From the NCBI RefSeq assembly GCF_005239225.2, contig NC_133291.1, positions 14,221,654 to 14,285,653 on the forward strand: a stretch of 64,000 nt of DNA, written 5' to 3'. A program made the position numbers and the translations under genes. Below, piece after piece: positions 1-10,276 of this stretch (the first letter of the stretch is position 1; each line of letters begins with the position of its first letter). Origin of the DNA: Populus alba (Eukaryota > Streptophyta > Magnoliopsida > Malpighiales > Salicaceae). Below the pieces are notes generated by a model that saw only the letters and a program-made list of their open reading frames with translations, had not been told where the DNA came from and did not search any database.

Positions 1-133
1 AAACAAAACAAGTTGATTATTTATTTATGAATATAATTGAAATATCTCTTAAATAAACTAGTTAGTTTTTAAAATGGACAAAAGAATTAGTTCTTTTTTT
101 TATAAAATTTTGTTGATAAATTAACCAGGGCAG

Positions 134-3100
134 CAGGAAATATTCTCCTCTTGAACAGCCAACCGCCCAACAAGTGCTGACAGAAAAGATATCTGCAGGT
201 CCCATCACAGTTTTAATTACAGGAGCTCATACAAATATTGGCGTTTTTCTTATGAACAATCCACACCTGAAGAACAATATAGAACATATATACGTGATGG
301 GTGGGGCCGTGAGGTCAGACGGCAATCTGTTTGCAGACCTCTATAGTAATCCTTTTGCTGAATTTAATATATTTGCAGATCCTTTTGCTGCATACCAGGT
401 ATTTCATTAATTAATAAGCAAAAATAAATATATATATTAGCTAGGTAATAACTAAGAATTGTTGCCTGTGATTATTAATGGAGAGTACGCAAATTTGCTT
501 CTAGGTTTTACATTCTGGAATTCCTCTCACCCTTGTTCCCCTCGATGCAACCAATACCATCCCTACAAATGAGAATTTCTTCAAGGAATTTGAGCAGAAC
601 CAGCACACTTACGAGGCACAATACTGCTTCCGGTCCTTGAAAATGACCCGTGACACGCGGCCTGGCGACAACTTTTACACTGTAATCCTTCCGTATCTTC
701 CTTTTCGTTTTGTTCTTCTTCTTCAAGATTCCTCAGCAGCTAGTGACAGTTTCCTTTTATACGATTGTCGATGGGATGTGTGTTTCAGTGAGTGACAAGA
801 TTTTTTGCAGAGCCATTACATGTGGGACACCTTCGCAGTTGGTGTAGCAGTTTCTGCCATGCGTAACTCGCAAAACCGAGATGGAGAAAATGAATTTGCT
901 GAAATGGAGTACATGAACATAACAGTAGTGACTTCAAATGAACCTCTTGGGATAAGTGATAGCTCGAATCCATTCTTTTACCACCGTGAAGTCCCGAGGT
1001 TTAATCTGACGAAAGGCGGAGTGCACAGTGGTCATGTGCAGACGGGCCTTCGAGATCCTCTTTGCTTCGGGGAGAATGGGAAAGGGCGGTGTGAGGTAAT
1101 CTTTCTAGGACCCCTGCATGCCATCTTCTGCAGTTCACAGAGAAAGATGTATCATTTCTTTAAGGATTTACCTTGTAATTTCCTTTCCGAAAATGCTAAC
1201 TGGCCTTCTGATGCAACAAAATGGTCGATATAGGATGGCTACACAAAGGAGGTGAGTGGTGCGGAGGCAGTGCTTGTTCTTGTTGCTACGAGAGCGAAGC
1301 CTAATCCTGACAGGAATAGCACACTTGACAGAGCATTCTACAAGAACTTCTTGGATGTGAGTTCACCAAGGCATTCATCTTGTTCTTCTGAATCTAAAGT
1401 TCTTTTTGCTTATTCCTTAACTGTAGACCAACAAAATCTAATGCAATGGTAACACAGGTCCTGAATGACCCTCAACAATCTGGGAGGTTTAATTTTACCA
1501 CTCAATTTCCTCATTACAAGGAAGTTCTTTACAGGCCAGACTTTGGAACCAAAGGACTGGGGAAGCCTGTTGTCTTTGATATGGATATGAGTGTTGGAGA
1601 TTTCCTGGCTTTATTCTATCTCCTTAAAGCGCCTGTAGAAGAGATCAACGTCAAGGTAAGCGACTTCAATTTTCCAACAAGCATATACAATTAGCTCTGC
1701 TTGTCAAAACCAGCTCGGGATCTAACCCCATAAAGGAGCAAGATCATTGAGTTGTCAGGTCAACCCGGTTCAATCATTTCTTATTAAAAAGACATTGTTT
1801 TGTCCTTTTTTAAAAATTCGTTAGCCACTTTAAACAGGTCAATGATAAAACCGATTCAAATTGAAACCGGCTAGGACCAAGCTCTAGGTTGCAGTCATCC
1901 CGTAGACTTGTGCTGGGTTTAATAATTATACTTGCGACTACCAACACATTGGTTCCAGTTGAACAAAACACAACTATGGTGTCTTTTTCTGTTCTCTTTC
2001 CGTCCTCTCGAAAGCAGTGGGTCTAATGTCATATCCTCTTGGTCAGGGAATCATTGTAAGTCCAACAGGATGGGCAAATGCTGCGACGATAGACATTGTT
2101 TATGATTTTTTGCATATGATGGGCCGTGATGATATTCCAGTTGGTCTAGGAGATGTATTTGCAATGAACCAGTCTGATCCTGTTTTCTCTGCGGTTGGAG
2201 ACTGCAAGTACCTTAAGGCCATCCCTCACGGGAGTGGAGGACTTCTAGACTCGGACACTCTCTATGGCCTTGCTCGTGATTTACCGCGAAGCCCTAGAAG
2301 GTATAATTTCCCTCCATAGATGTTTATGCCTTTTCTTTCCTCTTATTTGAACCGTGATCTTGCTTTATTTGGGACTAAGTATCGAGGGCTTATTTTTCTT
2401 CTCAAGGTATACTGCAGAAAACTCTGTCAAATATGGAGCTCCTCGCGACACAGATCACCCTGAGCTCAGGCAGCCTCTAGCACTGGAAATCTGGGAGTCC
2501 ATTGTAAGAACATTGGATCCAGGATCTAAGATTACCATATTGACCAATGGCCCCTTGACCAGTTTAGCCAAGATAATACAGAATGAGAATAATATAAGCT
2601 CGGTGATTCGGGTCAGTGGACTTATCCACCATTGTCATGCAAAATAGCTTGCAACTAATGTTGTGGCCACACAGTGGTGGTACACATTCTTATGATGTTT
2701 CAAATGTCATTGCAGGAGGTCTATGTTGTAGGAGGACATATCAGCCATGGTAAAACAGATAAAGGAAACGTTCCGAACATCGATCTCAATGACTATACAG
2801 AACTGAATATGTTTCTTGACCCCTTGGCTGCAAAGACAGTCTTTGAGTCTTCACTTGACATCACGCTAATTCCACTCGGCGTCCAACGCAGAGTCAGTTC
2901 CTTTCCAGAGATCCTAGAAAGGCTACGCAAGATGAACACAACACCCGAGGCATTGTTTGCGCAGCGTTTGCTATCAAGGCTTTACCACTTGAAAGAAACT
3001 CATCGTAGATATCAACATACGGTAAGGGTTCTAATCTTAGCATGTATCAGTACGTTTGAACATCATAATCCTAGAAGAAAAGCATTGCTATCATTTTGGT

Positions 3101-4103
3101 TCCTGTTTTTTACTGTCTGATCAGAATCAGCGTTTTACACAAAGTGTAATTGAAATTGTTTCGTAGACTTTCTGCATTTTCGAGAGCTTAACATTTACAA
3201 GTGAATGTTGTTGAATACATGGAGTTTCTTTGATTTTTCTCTGATGGAGAATCTTTAGCTGCTATTGCTAAATGATATCACACTGCAGGATACCTTCTTA
3301 GGGGAAATCCTTGGTGCAGTAGTGTTAGCTGGTAATTTTTCGAAGCTGGACCCAACATTCCGAGTCAAACCCATCAAGGTCCTTGCTGAAGGTGTTGAAT
3401 CAGAGCATGGACGAACAGTAATTGATGAAAAACAAGGAAGATTGGTTAAAATAGTGGAGAAAGTAGACTTGGGAGCATATTACGATCTTTTCACAGAACA
3501 GCTGCGCAGCAAGGAACAATCTGCTGTCATAGGAAGCTTTGATGAGCAGAGAAGAAATTGGAGTGTGCCGCTAAATTTAACCAAAGGTAAGCTTAGTTTA
3601 TTGGGCTAATTATTTCCAGACAACAGGAAATGGTTTCTTTTTCTTCTTTTTTTAACTCTTTTAACTCAGATTTTTTTTTAATTGTATGCTTAAACTCTTC
3701 TGTGTACAGGATTTCACTAGACCAATAAATCATGCAGAAATTATTAGTTCTGCTGTTCTGTACTTGGAATAATGAAAATAAATTAATAAAGTGCCTGTAA
3801 ACTTATAGGGAAACAGTGATTATATACATTGAAAATTTGGGTTATATCTTTTCTTGGAACAAAATATTTGTAAAAGGTTAGATTTTAAAACAGAAATGAT
3901 AGAAACACGTTAGAAACACGCTTGGTTGCAAGAACAAAAACAATAGACAAAATAATATTCGGCTGTCAAAACAATTTTCCTTCTCTCTTTCATTCTACCA
4001 AACAGAAGCAGAGACCAAGATGTTTGGTGATGATGATCGGTCCTCTACTTTGAGACTAACAGGCAATGGCAATAATATCACGGTAAACTTCACACCCGCT
4101 TAA
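134..4103 (+). CDS. NSH3: Two-domain nucleoside hydrolase (NSH3-like), 5' end outside the window
   Basis: Exons read as 134-398, 505-681, 811-1095, 1234-1356, 1458-1655, 2047-2300, 2407-2611, 2716-3021, 3289-3586 and 4006-4103. All junctions are GT-AG and in phase. The protein matches the Arabidopsis NSH3 family of apoplastic inosine/adenosine ribohydrolases, which carry two tandem IU-nucleoside hydrolase domains. The window starts late in domain 1 (GSHTN-type segment [27 protein letters not shown]). Domain 2 opens with [18 protein letters not shown], the counterpart of the DxDPGxDD metal site, followed by [29 protein letters not shown] and [14 protein letters not shown]. The last exon encodes a short tail ending NFTPA. 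The second Asp of the canonical DD pair is Phe in domain 2, as I recall for plant NSH3. Family membership is firm. The exact first base of the first visible exon is uncertain because three AGs lie close together. Confidence 0.9.
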
Positions 4104-4859
4104 GGGCTTTGTTACACAGTTGCCATTTACAATTGACAACTTCAGAACTTGAACAGAACTTTGGTGTTGGAAGATCACTATTGCTTCACTACCTGGCCAA
4201 TGAAATTGTGTGCTTGTCCTGTAAGATCTTCAGTATCAAACTGAGCGTACAGATTGCAAAAATTACTACGGTGACAATGAGAAACCAATTTTTAATTAAT
4301 TAGGAAATGGGGTTTCTTACTTCTACAAACAACACCAATATTGCACTTGATTCAAAGATAAATGCCCCTGCCTGTTAAAAATACTGTCACTCGGTGTAAA
4401 CCAGCTTGTAAGTAGTAGATTGAGACCAAAAAATAACGTCCCTAAAACCCAAAATCAAGTTGCCTAAATCCTGTCAAAATGATCTTGCAGTGATTACTGT
4501 ATCGACATTAACCTCTGGAGATATTGCATAAACAAGAATCCATGTCATGAAATCATTCGGATGCAGCTCTTGAAATATAATAATCAGCAGTCAAAACCAT
4601 TAGATTGTCTAGCATGAAGAACAACGAAAAAGATGGTAAATAAAAGAGAAGCATGAAGAGCAATGGTTGTCTGGATTGAAGCACATAATGATAAGTTGCA
4701 GTTCATGGGACTTATCTTCATGAATTAATACAAGCACAATCTCATTAGTTAAACAGAACCTTCCAGTGAGAGTAGTGGAACACGAACAACCCAAAAAAGC
4801 TTCTCTACAGTAATCCTCCCACTTTTACTTGCAGCTTTCCTTGCATTGAATTGATAGCC
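4104..4859. other. Convergent intergenic region
   Basis: This 0.75 kb gap separates the 3' ends of the nucleoside hydrolase gene and the phosphotransfer gene, so it should hold both 3'UTRs. I see no coding exon, RNA gene or clear repeat in it. Confidence 0.6.
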
Positions 4860-6136
4860 TTAAGAACTCAATTCTTCCATAGGAATCGTCCCGCAAGCTG
4901 CCACGATCTGTTGCTCCAACTGTTATAGAAAACATTTCATTTGAAAAACAAAACATGAATACAAAAGAAATTTAACTGGATTTCTTTAAACAAATGAGCA
5001 TGTTATTAAGCAGAAGTAATTTACTCTACTCACCCTGATTAGAGCTTCAAGCTTGCTCTTCACAAGATAGTAATCCTGTTTCAATTGCTGCAGACATCTC
5101 AGGCACCTGCAATCCAAGTAACCAATCACTTGTAGTTGTAATAATAAACATTGTTTCACTTAAAAATACTAATCTGAGATTCAATTGCTAAATGAGAAAA
5201 AAAAAATAGGAAAATAATTTGAAAAGAAGAAAGAAAACAATATGGAGAATGCGGTAGAGGAAAATAACTCACCCCTCAATGTTCTGTTCCTCACAGAAGT
5301 TGCGAAAGGCGATGCAGTCATTTTTAACTCTCAGTGCACCTATGCTATATAACACAAAATCCAGTCTTGTAATCAATCATCGAAAAACTGAGTTGAAGAG
5401 AAGAATTCATCTTTATTAAATCAAACAAAAATGAACTAAAAAGAAAAACAAACAATTTTAACAATTCCATGTCTAGTTTTTCTAGGCCATGTGTATTAGA
5501 TCTGAACTATTTTTGAAAGGTTCAATGCTTTCATATCCAATATGGAGAAAAACAAACCCTCAAGAATGTTTTTTTCGTTTTTTTGTTGTATAGGAAGAAA
5601 ACATGTACCTGGAGCTGCTACCCTTAAACTGGTGAACATGAGCATCAACCTTTTTGAAGTCTATATTTTGCTGTTCTCTATAAAAGGAGAGGTAAAAAGA
5701 AAACCCATTTAGTTAAAATACAGTCAGCTAGCTAGAATCAACCATAACCAAAAGGAAAGCTCAAAACTTTTAATCAACATCATGCAGTTTCAGATGTCTG
5801 AGAGAGGGAGTCTCCTTACAAGGCAGAGGTTAGATCAGTCAGAAGCCTCTCTGAATCTTCAAAGAAGAGAGATACCACTTCAGCAACAAAATCTGGGTTG
5901 CTCTCATCTTGCAGAAGCTGCAGTTGTTGAAACTGGGCATCCAGAAAACCCTTCATCCACCCAAAAATAGAACATACAGAGATGAAAACCCAACACAAAC
6001 ACTGACAAAACTCGAAAGCAAAACAGAGACAGACTAAAGAAAGTTAACACCATTTTTTTTTTTTTTTTTGCACTACCTCCCTAAACAAGGACTTGGTATA
6101 TTCAACCCATGCTCTCTGCATCTGGCCAACCTCCAT
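4860..6136 (-). CDS. AHP1: Histidine-containing phosphotransfer protein (AHP1-like)
   Basis: Six exons on the minus strand: 6077-6136, 5820-5950, 5609-5677, 5273-5344, 5034-5106 and 4860-4919. They give 154 residues, the length I recall for Arabidopsis AHP1. The protein carries phosphate from cytokinin-receptor histidine kinases to response regulators, shuttling between cytosol and nucleus. Exon 2 encodes [20 protein letters not shown]. The phosphorylated His is residue 79 in [10 protein letters not shown], and it is intact. The SSS/IGA segment is joined across the exon 3/4 boundary. Exon 5 gives [20 protein letters not shown], and the C-terminus is EELSS. The start at 6136 ([10 protein letters not shown]) gives the expected family N-terminus. 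All junctions are in phase. It converges with the nucleoside hydrolase gene. Because the phosphoacceptor is present, this looks like a true AHP, not a pseudo-HPt of the AHP6 type. Confidence 0.93.
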
Positions 6137-6943
6137 GCTTTGACCCTCTCTCTTAAAAGGTTGGAAGAACACAAAAACAAAGTGGGTTTTTAAGCTATGG
6201 TTAAACACAGCTTTGTGGCTTAAATTTTCAGATCTTGTGGAGTTACTGCACAATCAAAGTGGGTAATAACTAGAGAGCATAAATGCTATGGAAAAATTAA
6301 ATGTGGAGAGATTTTTGCTTGCTTTTTTGGTTATTAAGAGATTGACTAGCCACCTTTCTTTATCCTTTCGTCTCTGGATTTGTGCTTATGTTCTGTTTTC
6401 AGTATTTTTTTTTTGGCTCGCACTCAGATTCCAGTCACAATCACAGCCCCACCAACAACATTTGCTCTTCTACTATATCATCATTTAAATGAAGGAACCT
6501 CAACCTGACTCCATCTTCAGGAATCTGAGGCAAATGTATCTCCTAACTTTACTTGTGCTAAGGCTAATGTATTCCTTCAAGAATAAAATTATTTTTTATG
6601 TGCGCTGCAAAGTAGGAAGTGTTAACTATTGGTTCTGGTTAAAATTATTGACTCTAACTTCAGACCTTTTTTTTTTTTTTTTGCTTAATTTCACGCAACA
6701 GTTTATTTTCGTTACTTTACATATCAATTAAGATTAGATTTATTTTTCATATCAGTTTATTTTTATATATTTTAAAATATTTTTCAAATAATTTATTTTT
6801 TTTAACTTTTTTACTTTAAAATAATTTTTTTTATATATATTTTTAGATCATTTTGACATACTAATATCAAAATGATTTTAAAAAATAAAACACGTTATTT
6901 TAATGCATTTTCAAGCAAAAATAACTTTGAAAAACAATTATTA
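6137..6943. other. AHP upstream region and AT-rich intergenic DNA
   Basis: The part next to 6136 should hold the AHP 5'UTR and promoter; I could not place a confident TATA box. From about 6740 the DNA becomes AT-rich and resembles the inner part of the poplar-type MITEs (runs such as tttttagatcattttgacat near 6842). Confidence 0.4.
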
Positions 6944-7165
6944 GAGCTTGTTTGGCAAATGTTTGTGGTTGCTTTTTAAATAACTTTACGTGCTAAAATG
7001 CATGTTAATGATTTTTTTTTTATTTTTTAAAAATTATTTTTGACATCAATACATCAAAATAATTTTAAAACACTAAAAATATATAAATTTGAAATTAATA
7101 AAAAATAAAATATTTTTAAATTTTTTAAAAAATAATTTTAAAATACAGAAACAAACAGTACACTC
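6944..7165. mobile_element. Harbinger-type MITE
   Basis: The left end reads tta|gagcttgtttggcaaatg and the right end ...aaacaaacagtacactc. The ends are imperfect inverted repeats of the GAGTGTGTTTGG type, the same type as the ends of the large element at 17656-25010. The inside is AT-rich with no coding capacity. A TTA lies at the left edge; I cannot see a clean matching triplet on the right. Confidence 0.5.
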
Positions 7166-8310
7166 TCAAATATCCCTTTAAAAATAACACCACATGAGTA
7201 AAATAAATTTAAGTAAATAAATTAATTTTAATTATTATTATCAAGACTGAGTTTATTATAGAATTTATACTTTTAAGCATAATTATTGTAATTCATCTAT
7301 AATTTAACTTTAAAAAAGCTAGAGTTATCAAGTTATTAGATCAATCCATAAAGTTAATTTTTTTATTAAAAATATATTATTTTATTTAAAAAAAATATCA
7401 GCATTGAACCAGTCAAATTTATATGTATATTGTTAGTCAACTAGATCATTAAAATTTCATCTCAGTCAACCAGGTTTAATTATATTAATAATTTCTCAAT
7501 TAAATTAAAATTTTATCTAAATTAGACTCCACATAATAATTTTCTAGGTGTTTTTTTAGATAACCTAAATATTTTTTCAGTAAATTCTCAAATCAAGTCT
7601 ACCAATTATGTTCTAGCTAAAATATGTATTTAAATTTTTATCCATCAAGCAAAACTATATATAGCAGTTGTCATGAGTAGAGGTATCAAGTCATTACAGG
7701 CTGTTATTGCTACCTAGGTTGCTCACATAACAACTTCCATGAATCAATCAGCCCCTGATTCCGCCATTGTTGCCACTATCAAATTTTTACTGAAGCTCTC
7801 GAGGAGACATGATCAAGAAAAAAAGAAAGAAAAAAAAAGGTCAAACTTCAAGAAATTCCCTGCTTTTAGGGTAATTTCAAGTGGTTCTCAAACATTTTAT
7901 TTTTATGTATTAGTAGTCAATGTATTAATAAATTCTCTTTGTTAATTTAAGCTAACTTAATAGTTAGATTGTTATGTAAAAATCATGAAATCTCTCTTTG
8001 CCTCAATAAAACCTATTAAATTAATTAAAATCTTTCATGTGTTAAGGTAGACTATAGCGAAAAAAGTAAAAATTAAGGTTTTTTTTATATAATTTGGTTT
8101 ATCTTGTAGATTTTATATTATACAAAATAAATAAAAAATAGAGAATTAACTAGTTTCTTATAAATAAATTAAAAAGTAAAATCATATGAATGTTATGCAA
8201 CTATTGAATAGTTTTGTTAACTAAAAACGAATGCATGGTATGATTGAGAATTTATGGATATATTGAGGATCTAGTAATAATATCCTTAAAGGTTAATTAC
8301 TTTTATAAGA
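7166..8310. other. AT-rich intergenic DNA
   Basis: No gene-like reading frame with family resemblance and no clear RNA gene. A 68-codon frame near 7739 is Lys/Ser-rich and looks like chance. Confidence 0.5.
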
Positions 8311-8326
8311 TTTATCAAAATAATAT

Positions 8327-8499
8327 TTTTTTTGTTCTTACCCAAGTATTCTTACACCATTTTAAAAGGTGAAATTAGTCTTGTTTGGAGTTCGTGATTG
8401 TCCCTCCTAATAAATATGTTTTCTGGAAATCGAACTTGTGTTATTATCCTTACATGGATATAATAGTGACTTAACCATTAGACCAACATTTTATTAATA
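8327..8499 (-). mobile_element. tRNA-derived SINE with target-site duplications
   Basis: On the minus strand the element starts near 8499 with a tRNA-like A box (tggtctaatggttaag), then a B box (agttcgatttcc), and ends in an A-rich tail (plus-strand T run, 8327-8333). It is flanked by 16 bp direct repeats at 8311-8326 and 8500-8515 that differ at one base (tttatYaaaataatat). Both Pol III boxes, the tail and the long target duplication make this a SINE, not a tRNA gene. The family is probably one of the Salicaceae SINEs. Confidence 0.75.
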
Positions 8500-8515
8500 T
8501 TTATTAAAATAATAT

Positions 8516-9310
8516 GATCCACAACAGCGTTGGCCAATTAACATTGTCGTATTATCTACATCTAAATCAACAAAGTGGAGAAAGATGAGTCGCAAGTTGG
8601 CCAAACTTTGAAGTTTATTTTATCTTTGTTGGGTTTTATTTTCCAATTATAATATGTATTTATTTTTAATCATTGTTTTAAAATTAGGATAGGATCGGCA
8701 AGTCATTTGGGTATCAAATAATATAAGTAAACATAAATAAATTTATTGAATCCATTAAAAACTTGAATTGATATATAATTAAATTGACTTGAGCCAATCA
8801 TTTATTAATTTTTTTTTAAAAAAATAATTAAAATAATATTAGTTTAATTAGAAAAATAATTGAATCAATCCTTCCAATTAATAACCTAGATTTGATCTAA
8901 AGATTTAACTTCAAGTTGAATTTTAAAACTAAATATATTTTCAGTAGATATTATGGATTGATTAAAAAACTGAATTGTTGTGAAGTGTCGATGTTCTCTT
9001 GCAATCTAGTTGTTTCAATTATAATTTGGTTTCTACCTTTCGGTGTTCTTTAAAGTATATTTATTTAAAAACATTAAATTAATAATTTTTAAAAAATATA
9101 TTTATAGATATTTTGTCACGAGAATGGTAAAATCACAAGAAAATAATATTAATTTAGAGCCTTGAAAACACCATCAACCTTACGAAACACGCACCCAACT
9201 TTAATTAATTATTTTCATAATCTGAAAAGGGACAGCTGGACAAAACAAAAGATACGATTGAATTCTAAAAGGCCAAGCCCCAGCCCCCCTTCTCTCCCTC
9301 AAAGCCGAAA
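8516..9310. other. AT-rich intergenic DNA
   Basis: Nothing recognisable; AT-rich sequence without coding signals. Confidence 0.4.
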
Positions 9311-9629
9311 GGAAAAAACACATGTCACGTGGCCGGTTTGGCTTACTTGCGTTGTGACCTGTGAGGTGGAGACACCACACGTGGAGAGAGAATCCTTACC
9401 AATTTTATTCTCTTTGTTTTTTGTTTTTTTATCCTTACCACACATTAACAAGCTTCATATTCTTCCCTTCTCCTCTTTTCATTATTCGTATGCGTCGATG
9501 AGGATATTGTCTGCTGCGAGATTTGGGCATCCTTTCTACTTTCTCATGAAACGACAGCAATCCGAACTGAACACGACTTCTTCTTCATTTTCATTAGCAG
9601 TAGGGTTAGCTTGTAGATATTTTAACTAA
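9311..9629 (+). promoter_or_regulatory. Orphan promoter-like stretch with two G-boxes and a short ATG frame
   Basis: Two ACGTG cores sit about 55 bp apart: tcacgtggc near 9325 and acacgtggag near 9377. They have the form of ABRE/G-box sites bound by plant bZIP factors. A pyrimidine-rich leader follows, then an ATG at 9498 that opens a 43-codon frame (MRILSAARFGHPFYF...) ending at 9629. I do not recognise the peptide. The stretch is richer in G+C and more complex than its surroundings and may be the 5' remnant of a lost gene. Confidence 0.3.
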
Positions 9630-10276
9630 TTTCAGGACTTTTAAAATTAATAATTATATGATTTTTTAATAATTCTGATATTTATAAAACTTGAACAGAT
9701 AACTTTTAAAAAACAAACTTAGAACCTAATTAATTGAGCTATACTCCTCTAAGCTACACAACTTCTTTTATGCATTATGCATTTGAGTTAGGGTGGCCAA
9801 ATGAATAGTGAATTAACTTGTTGGGCGGAGTCAGGTTTTATAAAAAACACTAAGGATTTAACCTGACATATTAATCCGTAATCTGATCAGAAAACCAGTT
9901 AATGTTTTTGTTTTAAAGAGACAAATCGACATCATTTTGACAAAAAATAATAATAATAATAATCTGGGTTTGGCCTCCAAAAGTATATCATCCACTTCGG
10001 CGGGGCAAAAAACCATTATTGAAGCACATATTTTTAATGCATCCTCTGTATTTCAATCATTTTCTAAGAAGCTGGCTGTATCTACAATGAAAGGAAAATC
10101 ACGTTTAAAACCGCCAAGACATGATTACAACTTGTAAAATACAAAATGGATCATTTTTCAACAATGTCTAGAATATTGTAATTGAGAAGAAAAATCTAGT
10201 ACAGCCCACCAAAACGATCGACAACCCACAGCCACAAGTAACATACAAGGAGCGTGGAGGGCATACAGTGATGTGC
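9630..10276. other. Intergenic DNA and prolyl hydroxylase 3' flank
   Basis: Mostly AT-rich, with a short (AAT)n near 9948. The part next to 10276 should be the 3'UTR of the prolyl 4-hydroxylase gene. Confidence 0.4.

Noticed and set aside
8385..8499. tRNA gene
   Set aside because: The A and B boxes are present, but there is no cloverleaf pairing that I can draw, and the A tail plus target duplication mark a SINE.
9162..9629. 155-codon plus-strand frame
   Set aside because: It begins without an ATG and runs through promoter-like, Pro/Ser-rich and Phe-rich text with no family resemblance. Only the last ATG-started part was kept, at low confidence.
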